A DNA stretch of 64,000 bases from Cotesia glomerata (Eukaryota; Arthropoda; Insecta; Hymenoptera; Braconidae). Of the stretch, positions 49,085 to 63,587 are shown piece by piece. How positions within the stretch are numbered: position 1 is the stretch's first letter; every line of letters starts with the position of its first letter. The DNA is taken from positions 31,657,525 through 31,721,524 of the forward strand of contig NC_058159.1 in assembly GCF_020080835.1 (NCBI RefSeq), written 5' to 3'. The notes beneath the pieces are model-generated. The model ran no database searches. It was given only the letters and a program-made list of their open reading frames with translations, and was not told where the DNA came from. Made by a program: the position numbers and the translations under genes.

Positions 49085-51551
49085 GTAGGTCTTTCTTGTC
49101 CTGTGATGCATTATCGGACAATAAATGGAGATGGCCTTGGTCACGCGTCGTCCAGTAAGTATTTAGTGTTGCAGAACGGAAAGAGACGACCAGGGAATGG
49201 CAATCCCTTGGAAAAGTTTTCAGCCGGACAGCAGCACCATCGCCATCACCCAGCGACAATAATTTTGTAATGGATCCAAGACACGCGAATGCTCCAACCA
49301 TCCCAGAAGTTGGATCGCTGGTATATAATGTAATGTTATACTATATACAACTACAACGGACGACACAGCGCAATAACGCATGTCACCACTTTGATGTCCA
49401 AGTGTGTGTGTTGATCCTTTGCCTCACAACACATAAACATATTCGTGTAGAATACATATCCAGAGTATTAAAGTAGATTGGCGAAGCGGCTGCTGCTGTT
49501 GAGTAACTATTGAAAAAGGACATTGAAGCCGCAGCAAGTTTCTTTCCAGAACCCAGAAGTCTCGGGTCTGAAAAGCTTAAGCGTACACTACACACGACTC
49601 TCCCTTCGCGGAATGCCGATGATGGCATCAAAGCATCAAGGCATCATGGCAAACCGAGACTAGTTCAGCTAGAGTCCAATACTGGACGGAGTTATCTCAT
49701 TTTCTTGCTCCTCTTCTCGTCCCAGCAACCGTATACTTATTTCTTTCGGGTTTTTTTGTTTTTTCGAGTTTACTTCTCCAGATTTTTCTTCTTCTTCGGC
49801 TTCTTTATACTTTACCGAGGCTGAGATGCTTCTTCTCATCCTTTAATTCTTTTCGCTTAACTCAAGATGTTATTACAACAGCTGTCGCTCCACCCGATCC
49901 ACTCATTCCAACTTTTATTTTAAGTCATCAGTCATCTACCATCCTCAACAATAATATGTTTGATGCTAGACAACTGAATTATTATTATAAATGTTTTTAA
50001 TTTAAAATTTTCCGATATATAAATGTATTACGATCATACCGAAGAGTTATAAACCAAAAGTTTTTACATATTTATAAAATGTATGTTTGACTTTTCTTGA
50101 AATATATTTCGATGTCCTTTTTTATTCCTTGGAAAAAAGTTGAACATATCAAGCTTAAATTTTATATATGAAACATCTATTCCCATTGGAAATTTCCATA
50201 TCATTCTAGATGATCCATTTGACATTTATATATTACGATGTATGACACGGGAAATGTATATATTTTCAAATAAATAATCATAAACATATAATCCATAGTC
50301 AGATTCTATGTCATTCAATAGTATCTAGGCTTGTTGTTTAATTATTTTTTGAACAATAATTTTGTTAATTGCCAAACTCTGAAAGTCGATCAATTTTATT
50401 TTTTCCTCAAAAAAAGTGATGGAACAAAACTTATTACAGTTTGTGACTTTTGTATTTTTCTGAATAACAAAGGTATCTGTCAACTACAAAACATATATTA
50501 TTTTACAGGATATTTGTGTTTTGTGTTTATGTGTATGAGCATTGAAAGTTTTCTTCGGGTAAGGTAATCTGTACAAAAACAAACCTGTTCGAACTCAAAG
50601 GATAAAAAGTTTTACTTTACTGTTTAACAACTGAAGCTCTGTTTTTGTCATATCATTTTTTCCCAAACTTTACTTACTTTCAAAAATATTCGTTATATGT
50701 TAAAACGATTACATTATATAAATGAATATAAAGTAAGAAGCTCACAGTGTTAAATATATTTTAAGCCAAAGTATGAAAAACTTAAAAGCTACATTGACTT
50801 TTTCTGAAAAAATAATTGTTAAGAATTTAAAATAGTAGAAAAGAATTTGGTGAATTGAAAGACGAAATAATCTATTATTCGAGATGTACATAAAAGAAGA
50901 ATAAAACAATTAAATCAGATAATATTGCAAACTAAATTTAGATTGAATAGTAACTTTGAGTGCATAGAAATTTGAATATATAAATATAGTGGGGTGTATT
51001 ATAGTGTGTGTTGTAGTGTGTTTTAGGGTGATTGGAACGTCCCAATTAAGACTATTAAAACTTTTCCCCTTGGAACGAATTGAAACTACGATTGGCTGTG
51101 CAATGGTTTAATGAGTTTCAATCACTCGACTGTTTATTCAGAGTTACGGTGTATGGGTATTATCTATTCGAAAACGAGATACGGAATATATACTTTTAAT
51201 GCTGTAATTCTCGACATTTACGTCAAATCCATTAATCACTAAATCAAATTATTACGTGTTATTGGTCATTGAATAATAATTTACAAAATCCCTCGTTCCT
51301 GCTCCAGATTGAAATAATAAAATTCTTCCGTTTATTATTATATCAAATTGTCATTCATGTTATTTTACATATTTTATCGCGTCAAGCCATATTGTATTAA
51401 TTAAATATCACTGTTAGTTGTCAATGATTAATAAATTAAACAACAAATATCTTCTATAAATCATGAAGAAATATATCCGAACAACAAAGCTCGGTTAGCT
51501 TCGCGATAAATCGGGGAATCTCGGCCACGCGAACAACACGCGATCGTTTAC

Positions 51552-51575
51552 CTGTTGGACCGGTTAGAATCCCAT
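51552..51575 (-). CDS. 24-nt microexon of an unidentified minus-strand gene
   Basis: On the minus strand a strong pyrimidine tract and acceptor (CATCCCTTTCAG) precede 24 nt that end CCAACAG, followed by the donor GTAAAC. One frame has a stop. The frame starting with one carried-over base reads WDSNRSN and leaves AG, which joins the first T of the exon at 41469 as a serine codon. A length divisible by three means it could be included or skipped without changing frame, as many neuronal microexons are. The exon call rests on splice sites and phase match only, since 24 nt is too short for a composition test. Confidence 0.45.
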
Positions 51576-54500
51576 CTGAAAGGGATGCAAGAAAAGGATA
51601 AGAAATTAGTAATAATGGATGGTATAGAGGCAAAGAGCCCGCGGTTAAGAGAGCTCACTGCAGTTGTGTTTGTGTGTGTGTGTAGGAACGTAAAGCTGTA
51701 AGATGACGAGAAAAGTTGCCCGATGTTAGAGTAGATGTTGTTGTTTTTTCACCTTTTTTTATATAATTTTATTTTTTTTTTTAACAGTGTAGAGCTATGT
51801 AGCAGGTTCAGATCCGAGGAGAGACTTGTAACATAAGTAAGATTGTATTGGCTGTATACAACACACCGAATGTTAGGTATAAGGTATAAGGTATATACTG
51901 TTGTAGAATGATGTGATGCTAGGTACCAGAGACTACTAGAGAGGTGATGCTACTCTACACTGCAGATATAATACGTTATAAGTTATAACTCTCGAGATAT
52001 AAACCCGAGATGCTGCAATGCCTCAACTCTGTCCTATAAAAAAAATAATAATAAAGAGAGCAAACATTAAATTTTTTTCTACACGCTCAATGTTGTAACA
52101 AAGAAATATATGATGATGTTGATGATGATGATAATAAAATACATTATTTAGTTATCTTTTTATAAATTTAATTATAGTTATTCAGTTGTTGGAAGCTCTT
52201 TGTTAATACTTAATCAATAATTGATAAGACAAATTAAGTTTAAAGTAAAACAGAAAAATGCATTAAGAAACAGATGTGAATTTTCCGAGTCTGAGAGAGC
52301 TTTTCATTATTTCTTTGTAAAGTTTAAGTAATTCATTTTTTTACTTTTAGAATAAAAATCTGTTTCATAGAAAAGAAAGATAAAATTTTACGGGATTTTA
52401 AAGGAATAAAATAAACGTAATATCAGATTCAATGAAGAGAAAAGAAGTAATAATATAAAGAATATTATTTTACTATTTTAATTAAATGTTATTATCATAA
52501 TTATAAATCTTTCAAATTAATTAATTTATTATTTGTTTTTGGTTCCATATTTATATGGCTAATTGAATAATGTTCATTTCAATAGTAAATATAATATTTT
52601 TGATTTCATTATTAAAAATTGTTTTAATATTACATGCGACATAATAATATGTACAGTGTATTTTAATCAGCTAAAAGCTTTTTTTTTAACTTTACCTTTA
52701 CAGAGTTATGTGTATATGTGTATTTATATATATATATTAATATCACTGTGAATTCTAAATGGAAAGACCACTCTCATAAATCCGTATAAATTTCGTTTCA
52801 TAATCCCCATTTTAATTAAAACAATTTCATAATTATTATAATAAGTATACAGTTTGTAATATATAAAAGTTTATGCACTCAAATGTGCATCACTGTTGGC
52901 TATCTATAAATATTTGCTTAAAACTTTTTTTTATAATAATAAATAAATATTAAACTATCTCTGGTAAAACGGGTAAAACAATTTTTAAATAAAATAAATG
53001 AAACAGAAATATAAATAATCATAGTTAATTTAATTTAATTAATCATTAATAGTTAAGCCGATTTTTATAGAAGAAAAACTTTCAGACTTTTTCTCAAGGT
53101 TTAAATAAATATTATAAAATCAGAACGTTAATCAATTAATGAGTGAACGTTAATTGTCGCAAATGAAAACGATAAACGGGTTAATAAAAAGTTAATAAGT
53201 AGATAACTGGATTATAAATGAATAGACTCTCGAGATCGGCGAATGTTTAATTTGAAAATAAAATGACAAGTGTAAAAGGCATCAATTATTCAGAGCAACA
53301 TCTATAGTTTCACCGGGGTAGTACATTCAAGAAAAAAATTATTTTCAATACTCGATCCTGGAAACTAGTAACTGGTACGGTGGGAAGAATATCTTCCAGT
53401 GACATATTTTCCTCTGTTTCTCATGACTTTCCTGCAGGGTGTATTATTATACTCATTCAATCAGTCTCTGATTCGTTTTTTTTTTTTTTTTTTTTTTTTT
53501 TTTCTTTCCCCGAGCAACTACAATCGCGTCTCCTTTTTTCGCAACACACTCGACACAATCAATTTTTATTATTCATTGTTTCGCGATATATAAGATATTA
53601 TATTTTTTATCTTGATCATATCACTCTGGTACTATTATTTATTTCCTTACTCTTATTTTTAGGGCTGTTAGTCATTGAGTGACTCACCCATCTCGTAAAT
53701 TTCTCACATCAAGAGTCGCTGGTGATGGCAAAACTTTTGATTGATTCGAAGTTGGTTATATTTATTGTTTTATTTCGGTAGGTTTTAGGTTGTAGGTTGT
53801 AGGTTGGTGTCTTCTCGTGCGAATAAAGCTTTTGTGATAAATTGACAAAGTTGACACCGGTGTCTCCCTGCAACACCCAGCAGTTGATCAAAATTCAGCA
53901 TACATACAAGCATACTACACACATAGACCGCATAGAACGTATAGATGTCAGAGAGAAGTTTAAACTGAATGGTGATATTGTAAAAATAATACTCCCGAAC
54001 AGTCAATTCAATTTGAAATGTTTAATTATCTCTTCAATCTATACGAGTCAAAACCACAAAATTGGATGCCATGTTCACATTCAAATATTTACATTTTAGT
54101 TTATAAATAAAAACTACTCTCTATATTTTATTATTACTCTCTACTATCCCATTCAATCTGCTAAAAATTATACCATAAATTCTACAAATATCTTTTTAAA
54201 TTTAATTTTTTAATGACTTGTGATTCCATCCTCAAAATTAATCAAATTAGTATTCATTATTATATTAATTAAAGATCCTTCAATAAAATTATTAATATAA
54301 ACATGTTTTACATTTAGACTTTTAAATAATAAACCAACTGTTTCAAATTAAACTAGCTGAAAATATTTCTGTACTTAGCTTTCCTTGAATTTAATTTTCA
54401 AATATTTATTAATAATTCAGATTGTGAATTTATTTATAAGAATATTTCTGGGTTTTCGTAAATTTTCAACAACTTATACATTAATATCTTTTAAAATAAA

Positions 54501-55407
54501 TCCAAGCATCCTATGAATTCCTAAATTATTACTTAAAAAAAGACTAACTATAAAATATAAATGGCCGGATAAAATTATATAAAGAATCTCAGCACATATT
54601 GAGCACGCACATCTTAGATCAGGCGGGTCTGTGTACACGTAAAGAGTATTAGAGGATGTGCATCAGCAAGATCTTACACCGGCAATTTACATTCTTCTCT
54701 ATCCAGTTTAACCGCGACCAAGAAAAAGAATAAGAAAAACACCGATTGAGAGCCGGGTGTTGATCGCAATCAATTGGACCGACAACCTCTATCTTTTCTT
54801 TCTTATCATAGACGCATGACAGAGCTTAGAATCCTAAACCAGTGTTGTTCATATAAAGCTGAAAACACCCGACACGACTCAGTGAATATACTGATGCATT
54901 GGACTCAAGCTGCCATTTGCTCTCTATGCATTCTCTTCCTCCATCTCGTACTCACCCGATAGTACCGAGGGGATCAACAGGATAGAGTTTGCTCTATACC
55001 GCACCTGCTAGCCTCGGGGTAACGCTCTATATCTCAGTTTATACTACTACTACTACTATTGCAACTATTATTATTATCATTACTAAAGTAAAACTCCTTT
55101 ACTTCTTGATTTTATTTTATTTATTTTTGGTCGTAACTTAATGCAGCGTCCATGAAACTGCGTGCAACGATCCGCGTAAGACGTGTGGTGATCTCGTTCT
55201 TAGGATATACATACATCCATATATAAATATATAGATAGTGAGCTTCTGCATCCTGTTACACTCTTTTACAATATTTTATTCTATCAAACGTCTAACGGTT
55301 AATGTGCTCTACGCATTTGTACCTCACAGGCTTATAATACTTATGCTCGATATAAACTGTAATATGTATGAACTTTGAATACATAATATACGGTATCGTA
55401 ATTTATT

Positions 55408-55438
<31 letters not shown>

Positions 55439-56875
55439 TTATCCAATCCCGATCCCAGGAAACTCTTTTTGCTATAATTTATAATTTGTAATTATGCTCA
55501 AAGCTTAATTTTCATTGCGGTAACTAACATTATATTCAACGATCCAATGATACTTTTTATGAGCCATTTATCAAGCACACTATACTTGCTCTTTGCTCTA
55601 CGACAACCTTTTAATTGCTCGGTAATTTAATACCAAACTGTAGGGTGTACGTATAGGGTCTTTTTTCTTATTGACACCCTCAAACTCCGATCCAACTGTA
55701 TTTACATAACTTGTTAAAGTGTTTAATATAAGATTACTTTACCGACTTACAAATAAAGACGTTTTGATGTTTAAAAAAAAAAAATCTTTTGCGAAAATTA
55801 ATGAGCTTTAATGTTTACAGTGAAAAAAGTAATAATAAATTTTTACTGCTAAAAGTAAAAATAACAATTAAATTTTGGTTATAATTAGTTTGTAAGAGTA
55901 GAATATTATTATCAAGGAGAGTTTATAATTTATTGAAGATCCCATTCGTGTTAGCATAACCAACAACTCGAAACCTAAGCATACATATAATTTATTAAAT
56001 ATATAATGACACAAAGTAGTGCACGAAGCGTTAATGGATTGTATAATAATTATATTGCGGTAGAGTAAAAGATGAGGAATAATTTAAAAAGTAACTTTGA
56101 ATTTATATAATATTATTTATATTTATACCGAGTGAATGGCAGTAGCGTGTAAGCATTATTCATTGTTTAATGTTTTGTCTCTTGACATTATATAGAATTA
56201 TCTGAGGTAAAAATAAAAGGAGCCGTTCGAATTCCCAAAAGTCTCTCCTTTGAGAATGAATATACGTATTATGTATTTTATATAAAAATGTAAATTCTTA
56301 TAAGAGTGTGTATATAAGATATAAGATATAAGATATAAGAAATAGGATAGAAAGCACACATCTGATGGTCTGGTGTATTCTAGCATGTATAAGCGCACGA
56401 ATAGACCCTTAGTGATTCGCCCTGAAACACGTATATACCTACCTTTAGTTGGCACGCGCATCACGCCCGTCCAATACCAATGGCATATAGCAATGCCTCG
56501 CGACTAAAAGTGCATATAAAGTTGAGTGGAACGAATCCTTATCGGTTATCATCTATCATTTTTTTCAGGTTTCTTCCGCGGAATTACAATATTCAATTTT
56601 ATTCACCGGCGACTAAACCAACTCAATACGTTTTTAATCCTTTTTTTATTTTTATTATTACTGGTGTTGGATAATTTAAATATAAAAAAGCAACTCTATT
56701 TATTTACTTACTTAGTTTTATTTTTAAAATTTCTCTCAGATGCATGCGCTCGATTGGAAAACTAACGAACCTCATTCATAACGTTTGCTCAATTACACGT
56801 AAACCGTACCGGCGAACGGCGAACGGCGAACGGCAGACTACCCGTGATACCAACTGGTCAATCGATTATTCCTAG

Positions 56876-56914
<39 letters not shown>
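56876..56914. repeat. Poly(A) tract (39 nt)
   Basis: The longest uninterrupted A run in the window, next to three GGCGAAC-type repeats. No retroelement coding sequence adjoins it. Confidence 0.95.
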
Positions 56915-56915
<1 letters not shown>

Positions 56916-59900
56916 AATAAAAATAAGAAACACTAAACTTTCAATGTCCGAGGTTCATTTTTAATTTAAAAACTTTGAGTTTAATTATTCTGAGTTTGTT
57001 TAAATAAGGAGGATTATTATTGTTTATTGTTGAGTTGCTGTTTTTGTTCGGGTCACGTCGGGCTGTTAAATAAGTAGACAGTACTCAGCTCTGTGTTGGA
57101 AGAATGAACCAGCAAGCAGCTTCGGAGAGCTGTTTTAATTAAAGGCACCTCCAATTAGTGCACACGCCTGATCAAGGGTACTCTTGATCGTGATTTACTT
57201 GCTTTTAACACGTGTCCAATTATCAACAGCTTCATGTATAACAATCTATTCTACACCACTTTTAAACAATAAACTTACTTCGAGTCATAATAATTATTTT
57301 ATCTCTATTATTATCTGTAACTTGGACGTTTTGACTTGAATAAATATTTTTAAATACAACTTGGATGTTTCACCAAGAAAATTTTGCAAGGTTAACAGAT
57401 ACATTTTCCATTATAAATCCATTGAAAATAAATAGGAAAAAAGTGAAACCTTTTGATGCAATTTCGACGTAGGTATAAAGATATAAAAGTAGATAGGTAT
57501 ATACATATATATGTGAATGTAAATAAAAACGAATTGTAGAGCCAGAGGATCAGCTCGATAGATTTTTCACTAGCGAAGCCCTACTTATTTTTTAACTGTC
57601 TATTTTTTAAGGCTTCTTTTGCTCGCCTTGGCGAGTCTATATCTATAGCGATATCTTCCAATCTCCCTTTTTTCACTTATTCGAGAGCCCGTGTAAATAC
57701 TGCACCCAGAAAAGACAGCCCGCTGGAAATAACGTGCTGCACAATCCCTGACATCAGATATATCCCACCCACCCCAGCTCTCTTTATCCCTTCTTCTCTT
57801 TCTTATCGTCTTCTTGATTCAACCAGAGTCGCAAAATTCACTTTATTATTTACAAAAAAAAAAAGGAGCAATAATAGTGAACTTTTAGGATATGAAAATA
57901 AGTAGACTCAGCTGGAAAAATGCTTAAGCACACACGTGAATAAAAATATGAATTTTTAGTACCGGCAATTTACAATACGGCCTGATGTTTAATTTAAATA
58001 TTTTTTAAAAATTCAAAGCATACATTGAAGTTTGTAATATATATATAACAAATGTATACAGAACATTGAACTGGTAATAGTACCAGAAGAACTTGATGCA
58101 GAGGATCAACGTGGGTAGATCGTAAATCACTGGATCCAGTGTTTTACCTGTTTACTTCTTATTTATGACAAAAGTTTCTAGAGATTTCACAAATAGACCG
58201 GGTGGCTCTGGTGTCTCTAGACATGAACTCAAATAAAATCACTGGCAAAACAACAACAACAACAACAACAACAACAATAAAAAAAGTTTTACTTTGTTTT
58301 ATTAAAAATAATAGATTATTAAAATTTGACATTTAAAAACTTTAAATGGAGTTTATTATTTAAGGAGTTTATTAAAAGGAGTCTTAGTCTTTGACAAGGT
58401 ATCAATAGAATAGTATAAAAAGCCTTCTAACTACAAAGTAAAAGGTATAAGGTACATTAATCTATTTAAAATAACGGCAAAGTGTGAAAAATGTAGACGC
58501 TGGTTTCACGGTAAAACTTTTCTTTGAGTTAACTTTTGAGTAGAATTATTCTTAATTGAATTAATTATGTGAGTTTAATTTTTAGTATACTTTCAAAGTT
58601 TATGTAATTTTAACAAAAAGATTATACATGTTAAATACAGTTGAGGTTTATATATTATAATAGCGTAGAACAAAGTAAAACAGTGTATAAAAGTTTGTCG
58701 AGTTTAAACATTATTTTTTTATATTTTCAAAAGTACTTTGACCTATTCTATATTCTGCCAAACTTTCAGGTGCTATAATTTTATCCTACGGCTTTTTTTT
58801 TTTAAATCTATATTATATTAAACATTTTCAAAATTTGTCATCTCACAAAATTATCCTTTAAATACGTACTATTATCATTAAACGTAATTTATTATCGTTT
58901 TATTCTATTGAATATTCATTGATATTAACCGAAAATCCAGTTTAATTTTAAATTGAGATTATATTTTGGATGAAAAATTAATTATGCAGAGTCAACTATT
59001 TCCAATATTTAGCAGACTGCTTCTGCAGAAATTTCCTTTTTAAATAACTTTAATTAATCATATATTTCATTTTTTTTTTTTTTTTTATCTACAGTTAGAT
59101 TTTAAACTTATAAATAAATTTTTAATAAAATGACGATAACTCAGTCTTCTTTGACGTATGAATAAAATAAATAATTCATCGGACAAAAATGGATGATATT
59201 TTCCCAGGAATTAATCCAATTTAAAATGTACAGAGTGTCACTTTACGTGTTGTCATTTTTTTAGCGAAAAAAAAAAAAAAAAAAATGAAAAGGATAAATC
59301 GATTGAAGGCAGTCCATAAAAATGTAAACATATGGTACCGAAATACGATTATGATGAATGCTGACGGCACAAAACAGTATAAATATAAATTCAGTGTATT
59401 TATAAAAGCATTAAATTACATATTATACTCGAATAAGAATTTTAATCCCATTGAATATAATAGAACAATATGCGGGATATTGAAAGGTCGAACAATGACG
59501 GAATCGAAAAAAATGATACCGCAGCTAAAATATATTATAATGGGGATGCTGATGAAAAGTCTGTCAAAGGTATGAAAGTTCTGAACGATTTAATTAAAAA
59601 GTTATTCTCCGGAAGAGGAGGAAAGAGAGAAGAGAAGAGATCCTTGGTATGCAATAAGAAATTGATAGTGAACGAGGCATAATTCTGAGCAGTACGCAGT
59701 GTACCAAGTACCAAGTGAGGAGCAAGGAGGAAAAGGAGGAAGCACTACTTGCGACATGAATTTTTCATGAACTTTCAACTCGGTATATATGCAAATTAAG
59801 GTACTTTCGCTATTCCAAATGCTTCGAAAGCATTAAATATACGACCGTAGAAATGGAGCGATAATGGTAACAGGTCTCTATTACCCGCCGCCATCCCAAG

Positions 59901-62291
59901 TAGTTGCTGGTGCTGGATGGTACACCGTTGAGGTACAGGGTGCTACTGCTCAACTCTTTACTCACCCGCCGACAACCCCCAACCCCCTGCCTCAATAATT
60001 TTTACATCAAATGAGTGTGTAGGTAGGTACTCACACCCTCTCCCACTTAAATATTATTATTGTCGAAGCATTTATATCCATCGAGTGCATCTGTTATTTG
60101 CACTTCACTCATCGCACTCAACTACTCGACTACCGCCATTTACCATTAAATCACCATTTTATTTTCTATTTCATATATACATATATATAAAGTCAATGAA
60201 TAGGTAAAGTATCTATTAGACTATCTAAATTTTAATTTATTCCGATTGATTATTTCAATCGATAGCTTATAAACTTTTATCCACAAGAGAGACATTGATT
60301 AAAATTAAAGATAGCATAAAAAGTGGTAAAGTCATTCTCAAGCTCCCGACAGTTTAATTACTTTGAATAGAGTTGTTATAATTGTTGATAAAATGATAAT
60401 TTTGTCATCAGTTCCCTTTCCCTTTCCCTTTCCCCCTTTAGCTTTAGCTTCTCCTTCTCCTTCTCTCGCTCTTTCTCCGGGAGTTTCTCTCCAGAGTTTG
60501 TTTACAAGCAAAAGCAGCGCACCGACAACCTAATAACGTCTTAGAGACTGAGACCTCTACCGTGTATATGTATGTATGTATAATAATAATAATAATAATA
60601 TATAATACATAATATATAAGAGCTACGTGAAATTCCCGTGAGCAGCGGGATTGTGGTTATCCTGAGCAAGCTGTATAATTAATCCCATTGTTTGAGTTGA
60701 AACGATATAGGGCAACGGTTACATTTCCTGAGGACGGAGGACGTTTTCCAAATACCACATACATGCACACCAAGAGTACTTGTCTCCTGTCTCTTGTCTC
60801 TTGTTTCCTTACAGAAGCTCCTTTTCGTGTTACGACACCGTTAATCACACGACCGGTTAGAAACACCGCGAATCGACCTAAGAACCGAATATCACTCAAT
60901 ATGCATGAACTACGCGAGAAACGTGAACATTCGAGTAAAACCTGTTGCTGCTTTTGCTTTAGCTTCAGCTACGTTGTCCTCTATACCTCTATCTCTATCT
61001 CTATTTCTTCTTCCTTTTACATTTAAACATATATATTAATTTATTCGTCATTAATTAATTATCACCGGCGTACTCATACTGTACCTCGTTGTTTATTATT
61101 AATTACATCAGTATTTTATACCTCAAACATGTGGATCAATTTTCGCAATATATTATCATTTTAATATTTCTCCCGAAAATTACCCTGTTAATTTATCATA
61201 AAAATACGGGATTAATATTTAATTAAAATAATTATAAGAATTATTTTCAATATTTTTATAATAGTTAATTTTTTTTGAGTTATTTGAGTTATTACGGAAG
61301 AAGCTTTTAAAGAAGATTTCTTTTGTGTGGGTTGTCAGCCTCTAAAGAATAAAATAAACTGCCTTGACTCCTAAAGATCTAGTTTATTAAATATTTATTT
61401 AACAGCGTGTCGTTGGTATAAATTTTAAACTTTTAAAATGAAAAATGATCTAGTGGAATAATTTAACAATTAATTTAATTTTTTCCATTATTTATCTGAA
61501 TTATTACTCCATCTCACGCAAAAGTATCACCCGGAGATCAATATCGCGATATAATATAATATTTTTATAATAAAAAATTCAAAGTCTTGTGGATTTTATA
61601 ACACTATAACTTCAAATAAAAATATTATTCCTCACGACCATTGTTGTTATTATTAATCGCAGTAAAAAATAACGAGGTAAAAAAAAAAAAAGAGTAACGA
61701 GTACACAGTATATAATATAATAAAGTATATAAAACGGATTTATTGCGGAAAATAATAATGATGATGGTGATGGTGATGTCTATCAAGTATGCATTATATA
61801 TATATATATATATAGGAAGCGACAGAGGTACGATCGACCATGAATATTGAGGTGATTTCGTTGAAAGGATGGCTAATGCGGGAAAAGCGTTCTCCTTCCT
61901 TGAAGCGACGGCGCGTAAATTTAAAGCTCGAAGCCGGCAGCCAGCTACCAGTAAAGCACGCACGTACCATATGGGGTTGAAGAATGCCGTGTTGCGGATC
62001 CGAGGCCACCAGTCTAAGAGAGAAAGAGAGAGAAATAGAAAAAAAAAAAAAAGAGAGAGAAAGGGAGCGTGTGCTGGCGAAGAAAGGCTAGGAGGCGAGA
62101 CGAGACGAGGTGGCTCAAGGCTCAAAGGGGGTAGATGTGAATCGAGTTGAGGCGGAAGCTAATGGGGTGAGTTGTTGAGCTATGGTACATGCTATATATA
62201 CTATAAAATAGCGCAGTGGTGCTTCCAGTGTTGGTACAGCCGCCGAGGGGTGAGGGCAGACAAAAGGTTCCACAGCTAAAGAGAGCCGAGA

Positions 62292-62340
62292 ATGGAAAAT
62301 GGAGAATGGAGAATGGAGAATGGAGAACGGAGAATGGAGG
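62292..62340. repeat. AATGGAG heptamer minisatellite
   Basis: About seven near-identical GAGAATG units, in a GC-richer island. The units differ by single bases, which suggests slippage and drift. Confidence 0.9.
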
Positions 62341-63059
62341 GCGCCGTCGCCAATACCACTCAACACCGAGGAAAATTTTATGTACGTATATTATATATAT
62401 TTAACACCAGCAGAGCCGGTTGTCGGTTGTCGGTTGTCGGTTTGCTAAGGAATGATGTATGATCTATCCGTGGCACGCTCTGTGGAGCTAAAATTTTCAA
62501 CCCCTTGATATTTCCCACATCCTTTGCCTAAGCCCTCCAGACGCCCAAGTCACAAACCTATCATACCCCTGCGTCCGGTTTTCGCGTATATCCTTTCCTT
62601 CCTCCAGCCCGCCTATACATCCGACTATATCTATAAATATACATACATCCCCCATTTCACCTTTTTCCCTTTTTTCACCCATATCTCACTCACTCTCTCC
62701 CTCCTTCCTCTACTCACTATTTACCTATTTCATATATATATATATATATATAATAGTATATACTGAACACGAGCTTACAGGTTACGCGAGAACCTTTTCC
62801 ATCAGTTGATTTCCACCACCCTTATCAATAACTTTCATTTAATTGAATTTTATTTCAAGCACGGTGATAAAATTATTTAATTTTATGAATGTTTATATTT
62901 GTCTGCACAATAATAATAAATAAAAAATATGGATAATGGATTTATTGTTCCTGTCTGTGGCTCTGATGTACACTAGTTTTTGTTTTATTGTCCTGTATGT
63001 ATGACCATAAATATCCATTATAAGAGTATTTGCTTTTAAAAATAAACATTTAATTTCAG

Positions 63060-63096
63060 CGAAAAGCGCTCCGCCGACAAAAATGAGCATTCGGTG
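63060..63096 (+). other. Candidate 37-nt plus-strand exon
   Basis: Acceptor-like TAATTTCAG precedes, and donor-like GTACGT follows, a GC-richer 37-nt segment in AT-rich DNA. One frame, after one carried-over base, reads EKRSADKNEHSV; a second frame is also open, and the third has a stop. There is no partner exon nearby to test the phase, so this is only a candidate. Confidence 0.25.
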
Positions 63097-63523
63097 GTAC
63101 GTATAACAGCTGTAATCAAATATGAGTTGTTATTAAAATTGTATGCAAATATTGAAGCGTATAATGGCGTGGATGTACCTAAAATTTTATATTTAAAATA
63201 TTATATGTTGATTACGAGTCCGTTAAATGGATAGCGGGTGATGAAATTTTTTAAAATTTAATTATCGGAAATAAAAATAACACTAAAGAGGTATTTTACT
63301 TTTTAAATAACGAACAATTTAAACAATTTTATGTTTACAAGGTTTTTTTTTGTTGAGAAAATGAAACTGGTAATGCTTCTCCGTGATAAGCTAATCAATG
63401 TTGTAGTTTGCATGGAATTTGTTAAACATAATAATGTATCCGATGGTGAACGTATACGTATGTGTGTGTAGAGTCTATAGGTACATGTACCATCCAAGGT
63501 AGTTTCCCAGGTCACTCGCAATT

Positions 63524-63587
<64 letters not shown>

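Larger units (their letters stand above)
41470..51551. other. Large putative intron between two minus-strand exons
   Basis: No recognised coding segment. It holds GC-richer islands (45600-46700, 48000-48260, 48560-48730, 49090-49300). It also holds many short tandem repeats: an ACCA repeat near 41318, GAACAT near 44430, GAGCTGG near 45625, (CAC)n at 46384-46441, (TTC)n near 46705, a poly(A) at 47937-47965, CAATTCG near 48360 and (TTTA)n at 49040-49084. The GC islands may contain enhancers or undetected exons. Confidence 0.4.
51576..63059. other. Noncoding stretch, intronic or intergenic
   Basis: No domain-bearing frame seen. Contents are homopolymers (T run near 53480-53502, A run 56876-56914), (AAC)n at 58250-58276, (TTTA)n near 55408, GGCGAAC repeats near 56812, TTTCCC repeats near 60413, AATGGAG repeats at 62292-62340, TCGGTTG repeats near 62420 and several (TA)n tracts. 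GC-richer blocks occur at 59870-60000, 60690-60960 and 61860-62350. Confidence 0.4.

Noticed and set aside
59285..59682. Two overlapping plus-strand frames, 96 and 70 codons
   Set aside because: Lys/Asn/Ile-rich, as expected of AT-rich DNA. No domain or convincing start, although a donor-like AAAG|GTATGA sits near 59571.
60657..60899. 80-codon minus-strand frame starting near 60899
   Set aside because: No ATG start and no clear splice borders. It has some protein-like stretches but matches nothing I recognise.
61625..62150. Overlapping long frames on both strands (166 codons minus, 93 codons plus)
   Set aside because: Low-complexity Ser/Leu and Lys/Arg runs come from GA/TC-rich repeats. Two opposite frames covering the same DNA point to composition, not coding.
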